Source of the DNA: Segatella copri
GTDB taxonomy: Bacteria; Bacteroidota; Bacteroidia; Bacteroidales; Bacteroidaceae
NCBI RefSeq assembly: GCF_949820605.1
Contig: NZ_CATKVU010000007.1
Location: forward strand, 372,001-436,000
Direction of reading: 5' to 3'
Length of the DNA stretch: 64,000 nucleotides
Shown: positions 34,071 through 42,658 of the stretch, piece by piece
Position numbering within the stretch: position 1 is the first letter of the stretch
Layout of the letters: the number at the start of each line of letters is the position of its first letter
Made by a program: the position numbers and the translations under genes
Notes under the pieces: generated by a model
Database searches by the model: none
What the model was told of the DNA's origin: nothing
Seen by the model: the letters and a program-made list of their open reading frames with translations, nothing else

Positions 34071-34415
34071 ATGAGACAAAGACGTAGAAGTCGTCTCTCG
34101 CATGATGGCGAGGATGATGATCCGATGAGCGTAGTGAGCAACCTCTTCGATGTGGCGATGGTGTTTGCCCTTGCCCTGATGGTGGCACTCGTTTCGCGCT
34201 ATAATATGACGGAAATGTTCAGCAAGGATAACTTCACTATGGTGAAGAACCCTGGCAAGGAGAATATGGAAATCATTACCAAGGATGGTGAAAAGATAAA
34301 TCGCTATACTCCTTCTGAAGACCAGAGTAAGAAGTCGGGCAACAAGGGAAAGAAGGTAGGCATTGCTTACCAGTTGGAGAATGGCGAAATCATCTATGTT
34401 CCGGAAGATAAATAA
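34071..34415 (+). CDS. hmuV: DUF2149 family protein (HmuV-like, ExbD-like topology)
   Basis: The 114 residues have a short basic cytoplasmic N-terminus, one membrane helix (about 23-43, DVAMVFALALMVALVSRY) and a periplasmic domain. This is the topology of ExbD/TolR. DUF2149 proteins are the usual partners of the ExbB-like protein in hmu operons. The Asp before the helix could take part in proton transfer. Confidence 0.85.
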   Translation: MRQRRRSRLSHDGEDDDPMSVVSNLFDVAMVFALALMVALVSRYNMTEMFSKDNFTMVKNPGKENMEIITKDGEKINRYTPSEDQSKKSGNKGKKVGIAYQLENGEIIYVPEDK

Positions 34416-34478
34416 TCGGGGATTGCAAATCCCCTCAAACAGAAAATATTATTGTAACTAAAAGAAAAATAAAGAAAA

Positions 34479-34967
34479 ATGAAAAAGTTTAAGACAATGA
34501 TGGCCATGATGTTGGCTTTGGTTTCTATGTGTGTAGCATTCAGCTCTTGCAGCAGTGATGATGATGACAATACTGCTGGCGGCGCTAAGGAAATAGTAGG
34601 AACATACACAAGTACTTTAAATGTGACTGTAATGGGACAATCTTCTACGTATGAAGATAAAACTATAAAAGTGGAAGCTGTTGATGATAATACGGTAAAG
34701 ATTACATTGCCTTCATTTGGTGAAGGTATGATGACTTTGCCTGAATTTACAGTACCTGCAGTTAAAGTCTCAAGTTCTAATGGTGGATATGTCTTAGCTC
34801 AAACGAAATATACAGGTACTGGTCTAAATGTCAAAGGTGAAGAAAAACAGTATACAGTAAAACTGGAAGGTTCTTTTAAGAATAACACTCTTTCATTGAA
34901 CTTTACTTCTGTTTTTGGGGGTATGCCTATGGAAATGGTAGGTAAATTTGAAGCTACTAAGAAGTAA
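34479..34967 (+). CDS. Calycin-like lipoprotein
   Basis: A lipoprotein signal peptide (VAFSSC, Cys24) is followed by an Asp-rich linker and a 130-residue beta-barrel-like domain starting EIVGTYTSTLNV. That resembles the calycin-like lipoproteins of Bacteroidetes. It occupies the slot where hmuY, a haem-binding lipoprotein, might be expected beside the receptor, but the sequence does not clearly match HmuY. Binding haem or another ligand at the cell surface is an inference. Confidence 0.75.
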   Translation: MKKFKTMMAMMLALVSMCVAFSSCSSDDDDNTAGGAKEIVGTYTSTLNVTVMGQSSTYEDKTIKVEAVDDNTVKITLPSFGEGMMTLPEFTVPAVKVSSSNGGYVLAQTKYTGTGLNVKGEEKQYTVKLEGSFKNNTLSLNFTSVFGGMPMEMVGKFEATKK

Positions 34968-34976
34968 TATAACTCG

Positions 34977-37151
34977 ATGAAACAAAAAATATTCGCACTA
35001 TTCCTGATCCTTTGCGGATTGTGCCTGAATTTGAAAGCCGAAACCCAGGGCGATATCGTGGGTAGAGTGCTCGATGATTCGGGCGCACCTCTGGCGGGTG
35101 CTACCGTCCAGATTTTGCATGCAAAGGATGGGGTAACAACTGATGAAGACGGATATTTCCGCATTCCTTACAGTAAGGATGGAGCGGTGAGAGTGAAGGT
35201 GAGCTTTGTGGGCTATCAGACTCAGACGTTCGTACTGAAAGCGGATGAGAGAAAAGGTGAGCAGCATGTGCTTCGCCTTCAACCGGATGCTACTGCCCTC
35301 GATCAGGTGGTAGTTACCGCAACCCGAACTCCGAAGGCTTTGAAGGATGCTCCTGTGGTAACCCGTCTGATTACCGCCAATGATATCAAGATAGCTGATG
35401 CTACCAATATCCAGGACCTCCTCACCGAGCAGATGCCGGGTCTGGAATTCGGCTATGCCATGAATCAGGAGACTTCTCTCAATATGAATGGTTTCGGTGG
35501 AAATGCCGTGCTCTTCCTTGTAGATGGCGAGCGATTGGCTGGTGAAACCATGGATAATGTTGATTATAGTCGTCTGAACTTGGATAATGTAGGACGTATC
35601 GAGATAGTAAAGGGTGCTGCTTCGGCGCTCTATGGCGCCAATGCCGTAGCCGGAGTCATCAACATCATCTCCCGTGAAAACAGCGAACCTTGGACTGCCA
35701 ATGTCAATACCCGCTACAACAACTTCAACAAGGAGTGGCGCTACGGTGGAAGCTTCAGCTTCAATGCCGGGAAATGGAATTCGCAGACCAGCATCCAGCG
35801 CACCACGTCGGATGAGGTTCAGCTTACCAGTCCTTTTGATACAGAATCCAACATCCTCCATATCTATGGTGGAGAGACCTTCAATGTGAAGGAGCGTCTT
35901 ACCTACAAGCTCTCTGATAAGGTAAAACTGATAGGTCGTGGCGGTTATTTCAATCGTATCAGCAAGCGCAGCAACTATGATGATCATTACATGGATTATT
36001 CTGCCGGACTGAAGACCGTGATGAATCTTTCGGAGAATGATAATCTGGAGATTTCTTACGGCTTCGACCAGTATGACAAGGCTCGATATGTGAATGATGA
36101 GCGTACTCACGACCACGATTATACCAACCGTCAGAACACCGTCCGTGCCCTCTATTCCCATATCTTCGGCAAGAATACATTGACGGTAGGTGCAGATGTC
36201 CTGAACGATTATCTTACCACCTATCAGTTTGCCAACAATGGTTCCAAGACTCAGAATTCATACGATGCCTTCGCCCAGTTCGATTACAATCCTTTGCAGT
36301 GGTTGAACATCGTGGCAAGTCTTCGTCATGATTACTTCTCTGCATCCAGCCAGCATGCCACTACCGGTCGTCTGGCTCTGATGACCAAGTGGAAGGGCTT
36401 CTCCATCCGTGCCAACTATGCAGGCGGATTCCGTGCCCCAACGCTCAAGGAGATGTTTATGAATTTTGATATGGCAGGTATGCAGATGATTTACGGTAAT
36501 CCGGATCTGAAGCCGGAGAAAAGCAACAACTACAACCTGGCGCTGGAGCATACCGGAAGGGTGAAGAATGCTGGCTTCTTTACCGGTCAGTATAGTCTTA
36601 CTCTCATGGGCTATTATAATAAGTATGATAAGCGCATCACTACCGAGGATTATGCCGATTATACCCCGGGAACCGGTCAGCCGGATGTGGCTTCGCGTTA
36701 TTGCAACGAGGATGGAGTAGAGGTGAGCGGCATCGACTTCAGTGCCCAGTACCGTTCGGATATGGGACTCGGTGTGAAACTCGACTACAGTTATCTCCAT
36801 GTGGGTGGCAGAAGTGTAGATTCCCAGTTCTCCCAGCCTCGTCCGCATTCAGCTACCTGGCGTCTCGACTACGACCGTCAGCTCTGTTCGTTCTATCGCA
36901 TCAATGCCGCTCTGTCAGGCAGATACCTGTCTTCTCCTGATACGAACATCGAGAAGCATGACAGCAGTTATCAGTTGTGGAAGTTCACGCTTCAACAGCG
37001 ATTCCTGGATGCCGTCAATCTGAATTTCACGGTAGATAATCTTTTCGGTTATACGCCAAAGAACTATTATTGGAGTTCTGCGATGACCACCGGCCGCACC
37101 TTCACGGTAGGCCTTTCTATCGATATCGACCGTTTCGTAAAGGTATTCTAA
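34977..37151 (+). CDS. hmuR: TonB-dependent outer-membrane receptor (HmuR-like)
   Basis: The 724-residue protein starts with a signal peptide (MKQKIFALFLILCGLCLNLKA). A carboxypeptidase-regulatory-like domain follows (about 24-100, GRVLDDSGAPLAGATV). A TonB box-like region (VVTATRTPKALKDAP, about 112-126), the plug (GAASALYGANAVAGVINII near 212-230) and a 22-strand barrel ending in F complete it. By operon context it imports haem. Compared with P. gingivalis, where hmuY-hmuR come first, the receptor is last here. Confidence 0.88.
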   Translation: MKQKIFALFLILCGLCLNLKAETQGDIVGRVLDDSGAPLAGATVQILHAKDGVTTDEDGYFRIPYSKDGAVRVKVSFVGYQTQTFVLKADERKGEQHVLRLQPDATALDQVVVTATRTPKALKDAPVVTRLITANDIKIADATNIQDLLTEQMPGLEFGYAMNQETSLNMNGFGGNAVLFLVDGERLAGETMDNVDYSRLNLDNVGRIEIVKGAASALYGANAVAGVINIISRENSEPWTANVNTRYNNFNKEWRYGGSFSFNAGKWNSQTSIQRTTSDEVQLTSPFDTESNILHIYGGETFNVKERLTYKLSDKVKLIGRGGYFNRISKRSNYDDHYMDYSAGLKTVMNLSENDNLEISYGFDQYDKARYVNDERTHDHDYTNRQNTVRALYSHIFGKNTLTVGADVLNDYLTTYQFANNGSKTQNSYDAFAQFDYNPLQWLNIVASLRHDYFSASSQHATTGRLALMTKWKGFSIRANYAGGFRAPTLKEMFMNFDMAGMQMIYGNPDLKPEKSNNYNLALEHTGRVKNAGFFTGQYSLTLMGYYNKYDKRITTEDYADYTPGTGQPDVASRYCNEDGVEVSGIDFSAQYRSDMGLGVKLDYSYLHVGGRSVDSQFSQPRPHSATWRLDYDRQLCSFYRINAALSGRYLSSPDTNIEKHDSSYQLWKFTLQQRFLDAVNLNFTVDNLFGYTPKNYYWSSAMTTGRTFTVGLSIDIDRFVKVF

Positions 37152-37158
37152 TAAAAAT

Positions 37159-37195
37159 AGCAGGGTGGACCAGTCTTCCATCCTGCTTCTTTTTT
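37159..37195 (+). terminator. Terminator of the haem operon
   Basis: AGCAGGGTGGA (37159-37169) pairs with TCCATCCTGCT (37177-37187, one wobble), followed by TCTTTTTT. It starts 8 bases after the receptor stop. Confidence 0.88.
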
Positions 37196-37209
37196 ATTAA
37201 TAGCCCCCT

Positions 37210-37310
37210 CTCTAACTGTATAAAAACAGGTAGTTAGGGCGGTGCTATCGCATTTTTTATGTCCGTTTTCAAAACTGATACTGCCCCTATGAGATAGGGG
37301 AGAATGTAGA
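37210..37310. repeat. Dispersed intergenic repeat (two modules)
   Basis: GGTAGTTAGGGCGGTGCTAT (37231-37250) recurs at 50771-50790 with one change. ATGTCCGTTTTCAAAA (from 37259) and the following ACTG-CCCC-ATGAGA recur at about 48991-49030. The modules occur in gene-free DNA only, so they look like small non-autonomous repeats. Confidence 0.65.
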
Positions 37311-37331
37311 TGAAAACGTTGAAAAATCGCC

Positions 37332-38360
37332 CTAGAAATATTTCTTCTTCATTTTCTTCAAGAAATCCTTGGTGATAGGGAAGCCGGAGGCATCACCTAT
37401 TACGGAGTCGGTATAACAGAAGGGACATTCGGCTGTAGGCGGCTCATCAGGGAGGTAATCCGTGATTTCGGATGGCGAGAAGATTTCGCCGCAGAAGAAA
37501 CAGCCGCACTTTTCAGATTTTTCTATTTGTTCCTTGTTGCTGAAGCTGCAATCGTGAGCTTGGCGGAAGATCCTGTCTTTCTCCTCCTCTTCTTTCTGCT
37601 TTTTCTCAGCCTTTTCCAGATACCCCTTGAATCGTCTCTGAAGATAGAGCGGCACATGATAGTGAGGGGCGAAGACATACAGCGACGGAACATGGTCGTG
37701 GTATTCGTAGCCGGGACCATCTATCACGGTATAGCTGTCATCCGTTTCATCATATGGCAGTTTATCCAATCCCCTTTTATCCTTGGCAGCCTGGTTTCTC
37801 TCCCAGATCCATTCGGTGGTAAGCGGAGTTCCGACAACGATGGCAAGTTTCACCTCATCGCCACGATATACTTCCACGATGTCACCTTTCTGGAATCTAA
37901 TCTGTTCTGCGTTTCTGCCTCGGAAGGTCTCGTCAGGATGACGGTCGTATGCAGGCAAATCGCAGACTCCGGGATAGTAAATGCTGAAACGCGAACAGCA
38001 GTAAGACCGGTCGATCAGTTTTCCCTCACCGTCATACACTCTTTCCGAAAGACATTCACGGTCGTAGTGCAACAGTCCCAGCGGAATCTCCGAGATATAA
38101 TAGCAGAAGGTATCCAGCGGATAGTCGTCTTCCTCCTTCATCTTCTTGCGGTAAAGGACATCCTGGTGCATCAGTCTCTCTGCCTCCTCCAAAGTTGTAG
38201 TGAAGGCTTGCGGACAATAGGTGTTCACCTTATATTTCGGATAATGTGAACGCTTTTTCTCCTCCAGCTCTTCTGTTTCTAAAACTTCGAGCTTGAAGAT
38301 GGCAGGAACATCCCGATGCTGTGGATGCTCAGCCAATTGCTTGAATTCTTCGTATGTCAT
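37332..38360 (-). CDS. Unrecognised protein with C-terminal zinc ribbon
   Basis: A 342-residue soluble protein. The last 60 residues carry two CxxC pairs: CGCFFCGEIFSPSEITD (near 286-302) and ECPFCYTDSVIGDASGFPIT (near 311-330). This resembles the zinc-ribbon tail of small cytoplasmic proteins often found among immunity-type genes. The middle holds a charged, Glu/Lys-rich helix. The gene follows the 167-residue gene upstream by 7 bases. The function is unknown. Confidence 0.6.
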   Translation of the reverse strand: MTYEEFKQLAEHPQHRDVPAIFKLEVLETEELEEKKRSHYPKYKVNTYCPQAFTTTLEEAERLMHQDVLYRKKMKEEDDYPLDTFCYYISEIPLGLLHYDRECLSERVYDGEGKLIDRSYCCSRFSIYYPGVCDLPAYDRHPDETFRGRNAEQIRFQKGDIVEVYRGDEVKLAIVVGTPLTTEWIWERNQAAKDKRGLDKLPYDETDDSYTVIDGPGYEYHDHVPSLYVFAPHYHVPLYLQRRFKGYLEKAEKKQKEEEEKDRIFRQAHDCSFSNKEQIEKSEKCGCFFCGEIFSPSEITDYLPDEPPTAECPFCYTDSVIGDASGFPITKDFLKKMKKKYF

Positions 38361-38367
38361 GGGATGG

Positions 38368-38871
38368 TTATTTTAAGAATTTATGAAACTTGAGAATCTG
38401 AGATCTAAGTTCAGGTATTCTGATGCCTTCAGAGTCTTTGCCTTCTTGATTGTTAAGATGCCTTTTGCTGATAGTTTTATGAATTTTCAGTTTTCTCATG
38501 TCCGACTTGCCGTTAGCTTTATGGTTCCACCAAGGCTTGGGATATGCATGTCTTTTTTTGTATCTCGTGCCATCGCAGTTCTGGATAAAGATTTCCAATA
38601 CTAATCCATCCATTTGACAATCATGCGGGATGTTGATGGCACGTCTTTGGATATCCATTTCGTAGAAGATACTTCCGTCCTTTTTGCAGAGCACGATGTC
38701 CAGATAGTCTGGCATATCAGGTATAGTTCCAGGCTCTGACATTTGTGGTTGAAACTCCCCAAACTCTTCCTTCACATACTCGAATAGTCCCCGAGTATAT
38801 TTTTCGATATCCACCCCTACATATCGAGTATAGGTGTATTTGATGATACATAAAGACATTTTATTTGCCAT
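38368..38871 (-). CDS. Unrecognised protein (167 residues)
   Basis: A soluble protein with a basic C-terminal half (KRHAYPKPWWNHKANGKSDM and beyond) and no recognised domain. It is translated just ahead of the zinc-ribbon gene, so the two probably form a unit. The start could also be the Met at residue 4 or 5. Confidence 0.55.
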   Translation of the reverse strand: MANKMSLCIIKYTYTRYVGVDIEKYTRGLFEYVKEEFGEFQPQMSEPGTIPDMPDYLDIVLCKKDGSIFYEMDIQRRAINIPHDCQMDGLVLEIFIQNCDGTRYKKRHAYPKPWWNHKANGKSDMRKLKIHKTISKRHLNNQEGKDSEGIRIPELRSQILKFHKFLK

Positions 38872-39010
38872 TTTATTCTTTCTTTTTGGTTATACCTTTA
38901 TAATATAGTAATATGAAGGGAAAATTTCAAAAAATATTCTTGTAATTCCAATTTTTCATCTTAAAATTTAGAACGGCAAGGGATTGTAAGCTATAGCTCT
39001 ACTTGTTTTG

Positions 39011-40258
39011 CTATTTTACAAGAACAATGACTTTATTGATATTGTCAATCATATCGTCAAGTGTTTTATCTATATTTTTAGTAACGTTATTTAAATCGTT
39101 ATAATAGAAAACTCCAAAAGATTTGTATCGGGGCTTATCTTCTGATTCCACTTTCTTAGGGGAAACCATAGTTGCAAGTTTAGCTCCTCTAATGATCCTA
39201 TCAGTCTCTTCATTCCAATTCTTTGTATCATGTTTTTTGGAATATTTTGGCTTTTTCGAAAGCATATCTAAAAAACCGGCTCTCAAAGGATGGTTACCTT
39301 GCTGTTGGAGCACAAAGATACCCTTTTGGGGAATAAGATACTTCAATTCAAGGAGGGCTTCACCATGGTAGTAGCTAACTCTCATAAATAATTTGTCTTT
39401 ATTTTCAGTACCATTTTCTCCCCAGATTTCTTGATCAGAAGTGACGATTATTGGCTGAAAATCTTTACCAAACTTCTTTTCTAGTTTCTTGGCTAATTGC
39501 AAGGCACATTGGTGCATAACAAGTTTCTGCCATATATCATTGCAGCGCAGGGGGGAAGAATCCATTTCTTTGAGAATTTCCCAATTGTCAGTATATTTAA
39601 TTTGTTCCAAATTGTTGTTGATATAGGTGTAGAATGCATCAATAAACTCGCAATATTTTTCTAGAAGTTCCTTGTAAAACTTATCTTTGACAAGATCCAG
39701 ATTGTCGTGTAGGGTTTTAGAGTAATCTGCATATGTCACAATTATCCATCCGGATTCTTTGACAGCTTCTTTGTCTAAGAAATCTTCAGCTAATGTGAGT
39801 AAGATATACTTTGTCTTTGGAAGTTTGGCGTTTTCTTTCCAATTTTCAAATTTTGCACTATTAAACTTCAGTTTTGCTTTACATTGTGCTTTGTCTGCCT
39901 CTTCGTTAAGAGCGTCAACTTTCTTTTGATAATTTTCAAGCTGAGCCTTATAAGCTATGCTCTTGAATTTATTCTCTAGAACCAGACGGATTCTTCCCGT
40001 TTTTGATTCCTTATCGTTGGTTATTTTCTTGCAAATACTAAAATCAAAATTCTTGTATTCACGTTTGACTTCCATACAATCTGTATTATAATCAAAAGTA
40101 TCTTCTCCTAACCAGGTATAAAGAATCTTTTTGAAAAGGGCTTGCGTTTTCTTATCTACAGCTAACCATGCCAAAAAATTGCTATGAAACAACTCTTTGG
40201 CTGATAAGGATAGATGGAAGATGGGATTGTTCTTTAATTTTTCTACAAATGTATCCAT
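39011..40258 (-). CDS. PD-(D/E)XK nuclease superfamily protein
   Basis: The 415-residue protein shows the pattern of the PDDEXK_4 family: ELFHSNFLAWLA (22-33), then Asp72 (NFDFSI) and E95-x-K97 (VLENKFKS), which form the metal-dependent nuclease centre. These proteins are common in accessory regions and are suspected of defence or DNA repair roles. It is a single gene, expressed from copy 1 of the dispersed leader element 200 bases upstream. The C-terminal half has no known domain. Confidence 0.8.
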   Translation of the reverse strand: MDTFVEKLKNNPIFHLSLSAKELFHSNFLAWLAVDKKTQALFKKILYTWLGEDTFDYNTDCMEVKREYKNFDFSICKKITNDKESKTGRIRLVLENKFKSIAYKAQLENYQKKVDALNEEADKAQCKAKLKFNSAKFENWKENAKLPKTKYILLTLAEDFLDKEAVKESGWIIVTYADYSKTLHDNLDLVKDKFYKELLEKYCEFIDAFYTYINNNLEQIKYTDNWEILKEMDSSPLRCNDIWQKLVMHQCALQLAKKLEKKFGKDFQPIIVTSDQEIWGENGTENKDKLFMRVSYYHGEALLELKYLIPQKGIFVLQQQGNHPLRAGFLDMLSKKPKYSKKHDTKNWNEETDRIIRGAKLATMVSPKKVESEDKPRYKSFGVFYYNDLNNVTKNIDKTLDDMIDNINKVIVLVK

Positions 40259-40362
40259 AATTCTTCGTTATAGTTTCTATGACAATGTCGTACTTGTTTG
40301 CGACATCGCCTTGTTTATAAATAAGAAGCAATTCCGCTTGGACAAGCATAAGAACTTGCCGA

Positions 40363-40543
40363 CTTCGTTCTTGTGTACAATGAATTGTCCAGATTCTCAG
40401 TACGAACCAAGCATAGTTGTTTCCTTAACATGTCTGCTGCTTGTTTATAACAGCACTGCAAATATACCATTTTTTTTCTAAAGTTGTTCATTGTGAGCTG
40501 ATTTTTTTGTAAAAATAGGTGTTTTTTCTGCTTTTTCAGCGTT
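40363..40543 (-). ncRNA. Dispersed leader element, copy 1 (candidate structured RNA)
   Basis: This 181-base sequence is nearly identical (about four differences by eye) to 44620-44800, and its core matches 46768-46866. It contains a minus-strand -7 element TATATTTG (40459-40466) and would begin the transcript of the PD-(D/E)XK gene. The transcribed part starts with a GCTG/CAGC hairpin. It then carries a conserved core GTTCGTACTGAGAATCTGGA with a nested GAAT/ATTC stem around loop CTGGACA. A short frame (MLRKQLCLVRTENLDNSLYT) also runs through it. Leader RNA, small peptide or mobile repeat remain possible. Confidence 0.55.
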
Positions 40544-40716
40544 ATCATTTGAAAGATTGATATTACAATAAGGTGGTTTTCATATTTTTTGTCTCTAACG
40601 GAGTTAACCTTTAGTCTCTTAGAAGATGCTCTTCTCCTCTCCCGTAGGATGAAAATAAAGAAAACACTCATGGCATTCGCTATTATATCAATAGGAAAGC
40701 CATGAGTGTAATTGGT

Positions 40717-41223
40717 TTATTGAAGTCTTAATTTTCTAGAACCTGTCCAACTTACTTTGCTGATAGATTCTGAGGTAAGTTCAAGTGTCTTGTAATCTTT
40801 GGAAACGGTACCTCGTAGGACTAGATCGTTGGCGTAAACGGTTATGTCATAGCCATTCGCTTCCCATTCTCCACTCCAAGTAGCATCGTCTTGCAATGTT
40901 TCCTTGATGCTGACTTTGCCATTGTTCTTGAAGGTGAGACGCAAAGATTCTGTGGCTGTACTCTTATCCAAGTCTCTTTCGTCATCATATACGATGTCGT
41001 CTTCAACTTGGCGAGTTACCTTATATACCATTTTCCCTCTTTGTGCAACTGTGTCGCTAAAGATTTTTGTAGAGTCTACTTGTGGCTCTACTTTTTCGGA
41101 AACGATGGTGTCTTTTATCACCGTACTGTCTACGGTTTCTGCATCTTTAGTCTGTTTGTTGCCACAGGCGGTAAATGATGCGACTAGGCAAACGCCTAAT
41201 GCTGTGATAATAGAATGTCTCAT
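40717..41223 (-). CDS. Lipoprotein of unknown function
   Basis: The signal peptide ends in a lipobox (ASFTAC, Cys20). The mature 148 residues start with a polar linker, then form a beta-rich domain (LRLTFKNNGKVSIKETL, WSGEWEANGYDITVY) like lipocalin-type lipoproteins. It is the last gene of a five-gene minus-strand run. Confidence 0.7.
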   Translation of the reverse strand: MRHSIITALGVCLVASFTACGNKQTKDAETVDSTVIKDTIVSEKVEPQVDSTKIFSDTVAQRGKMVYKVTRQVEDDIVYDDERDLDKSTATESLRLTFKNNGKVSIKETLQDDATWSGEWEANGYDITVYANDLVLRGTVSKDYKTLELTSESISKVSWTGSRKLRLQ

Positions 41224-41231
41224 GAGGCTTG

Positions 41232-41717
41232 TTATTTGATTTCCTTTACAATTTTTGCGGATGCAGCACAGTCCTTGGCTCTAACCAGAGTGATGTCACC
41301 TTCATAACTGTCTGGCAAAAGGTTAAAGTTGAGATGATCACATTCTGCAAAGCCGTTCTTCATGTGATAACTAACATTTGTGAGAAACTTCTTGCCGTTT
41401 TGTATCAAAACTAAGGCATCTCCTTCGTGTTGTCCATCAAATGCATCTGCGCAATCTTTCTTGACGCCAGGCTTCTGTAATGCCTCCTTTACAGACATAC
41501 CTACTGCCAAATTGTTTGATTTAGCAATACTGTCTGCTTTTGCAATACTATCAGCACGAGCTATGCTATCGCATTTGGCAATACTGTCTGCTTTAGCTTG
41601 CGCTATGGCAACTGAATCTATTCCATTCTCCTCCTTGTTATTCTTGTTGTTTGAGCAACTTGTGATGCTTGTTGTGAAACATACAAACATCATGATTAAA
41701 AAATGTTTCTTTTTCAT
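41232..41717 (-). CDS. Lipoprotein with ADSIAK repeats
   Basis: The lipobox TSITSC gives a lipid-anchored Cys21. Residues 34-68 hold a helical run of ADSIAK-type repeats (AKADSIAKCDSIARADSIAK), a likely coiled-coil stalk. A C-terminal domain (about 70-161) follows. It probably stands on the periplasmic face of a membrane. The next gene starts 8 bases after its stop. Confidence 0.7.
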   Translation of the reverse strand: MKKKHFLIMMFVCFTTSITSCSNNKNNKEENGIDSVAIAQAKADSIAKCDSIARADSIAKADSIAKSNNLAVGMSVKEALQKPGVKKDCADAFDGQHEGDALVLIQNGKKFLTNVSYHMKNGFAECDHLNFNLLPDSYEGDITLVRAKDCAASAKIVKEIK

Positions 41718-41778
41718 TGTCTTGTAATTTGAAATTTACACTTTATAGAAGCTACTTTCCCGTTTTGGGTATAGATCC

Positions 41779-42618
41779 TTATTGTAATCTAAAAACGACA
41801 GGTGTTGTACATTTGGTTCGTACAGGTATTCCTTTTAGTTTTGCTGGTGTCCATTTCGGCATAGCCTTAACAACACGCAGGGCTTCCCTGTCAAGTGACG
41901 GGTCAACACTTCTAATAACCTTAACGTCAGACATGGAGCCGTCTTTCTCTATGATACTCTCTACGATTACACGTCCTTGTACGCCATTTTCCTGTGCTAC
42001 ATCAGGATATTTTACATTGCTGTTCAGATAAGACTTCATTGCACTTTCACCACCAGGAAAAGATGGCTTTTCATCAACTTTATCAATTTCATTGACTTCG
42101 TTGTAAACTGACTCTTCGTTTGGATTCCAATTTACAAGTTCATCGTATTTAAGTGAGTCGCTCTGCAATTGGAAAAACAGATCTTCTAAAATGACCCCAT
42201 CGGGATTAGTTTGCCATGTTATCTTCTCCTCCTTCATCTTGACGTTGTCAATCTTGATATAGATACTTCCGTTTGCAGTGATGTTGTATGAGAATGAGAG
42301 ACCAAGTTTAGATATAGGTATCACGATATTTCCACCGCCTTTTCCTTCAGTATTAGCAGGTTTGAATACTATGTCCCACTCATTATTGTTCGACTTATTG
42401 TTGAAGAAATAATGGTTTTTGATTTTTTTGTTAAAGTCGTTCACCAAATTTGGGCTTGGCTTAGTGACAGTTGTTGTATTGGCTTTTTGTGTAGTGCCTC
42501 GTCTTGCTTGTCCGAAGGTTGGGCTTCCTGTTAGCATAACGAATATTGCTAAAATGATACTTTTTCCGATTTTAGAGGAAAAAGTGATGCTTAATGTTTG
42601 TAAAAATGAATGCTTCAT
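41779..42618 (-). CDS. TonB C-terminal domain protein
   Basis: From the ATG at 42618 (MKHSFLQ) the protein is 279 residues. A hydrophobic signal or anchor (SIILAIFVMLTGSPTFG, about 19-35) is followed by a unique middle domain. The TonB_C domain lies at about 185-279 (FPGGESAMKSYLNSNVKYP, GVQGRVIVESIIEKDG, KWTPAKLKGIPVRTK). There is no proline-rich spanning region, so it may not be a true energy transducer. The first 18 codons of the longer frame lie inside the upstream gene region and are unlikely. Confidence 0.75.
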   Translation of the reverse strand: MKHSFLQTLSITFSSKIGKSIILAIFVMLTGSPTFGQARRGTTQKANTTTVTKPSPNLVNDFNKKIKNHYFFNNKSNNNEWDIVFKPANTEGKGGGNIVIPISKLGLSFSYNITANGSIYIKIDNVKMKEEKITWQTNPDGVILEDLFFQLQSDSLKYDELVNWNPNEESVYNEVNEIDKVDEKPSFPGGESAMKSYLNSNVKYPDVAQENGVQGRVIVESIIEKDGSMSDVKVIRSVDPSLDREALRVVKAMPKWTPAKLKGIPVRTKCTTPVVFRLQ

Positions 42619-42658
42619 AATAAATGTAATGCTTTTATGAGTCCACTTAATAATGTTA

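Noticed and set aside
34998-36161. 387-codon minus-strand frame opposite the TonB-dependent receptor
   Set aside because: It is antisense to a recognisable plug and barrel, with no domain, start context or promoter.
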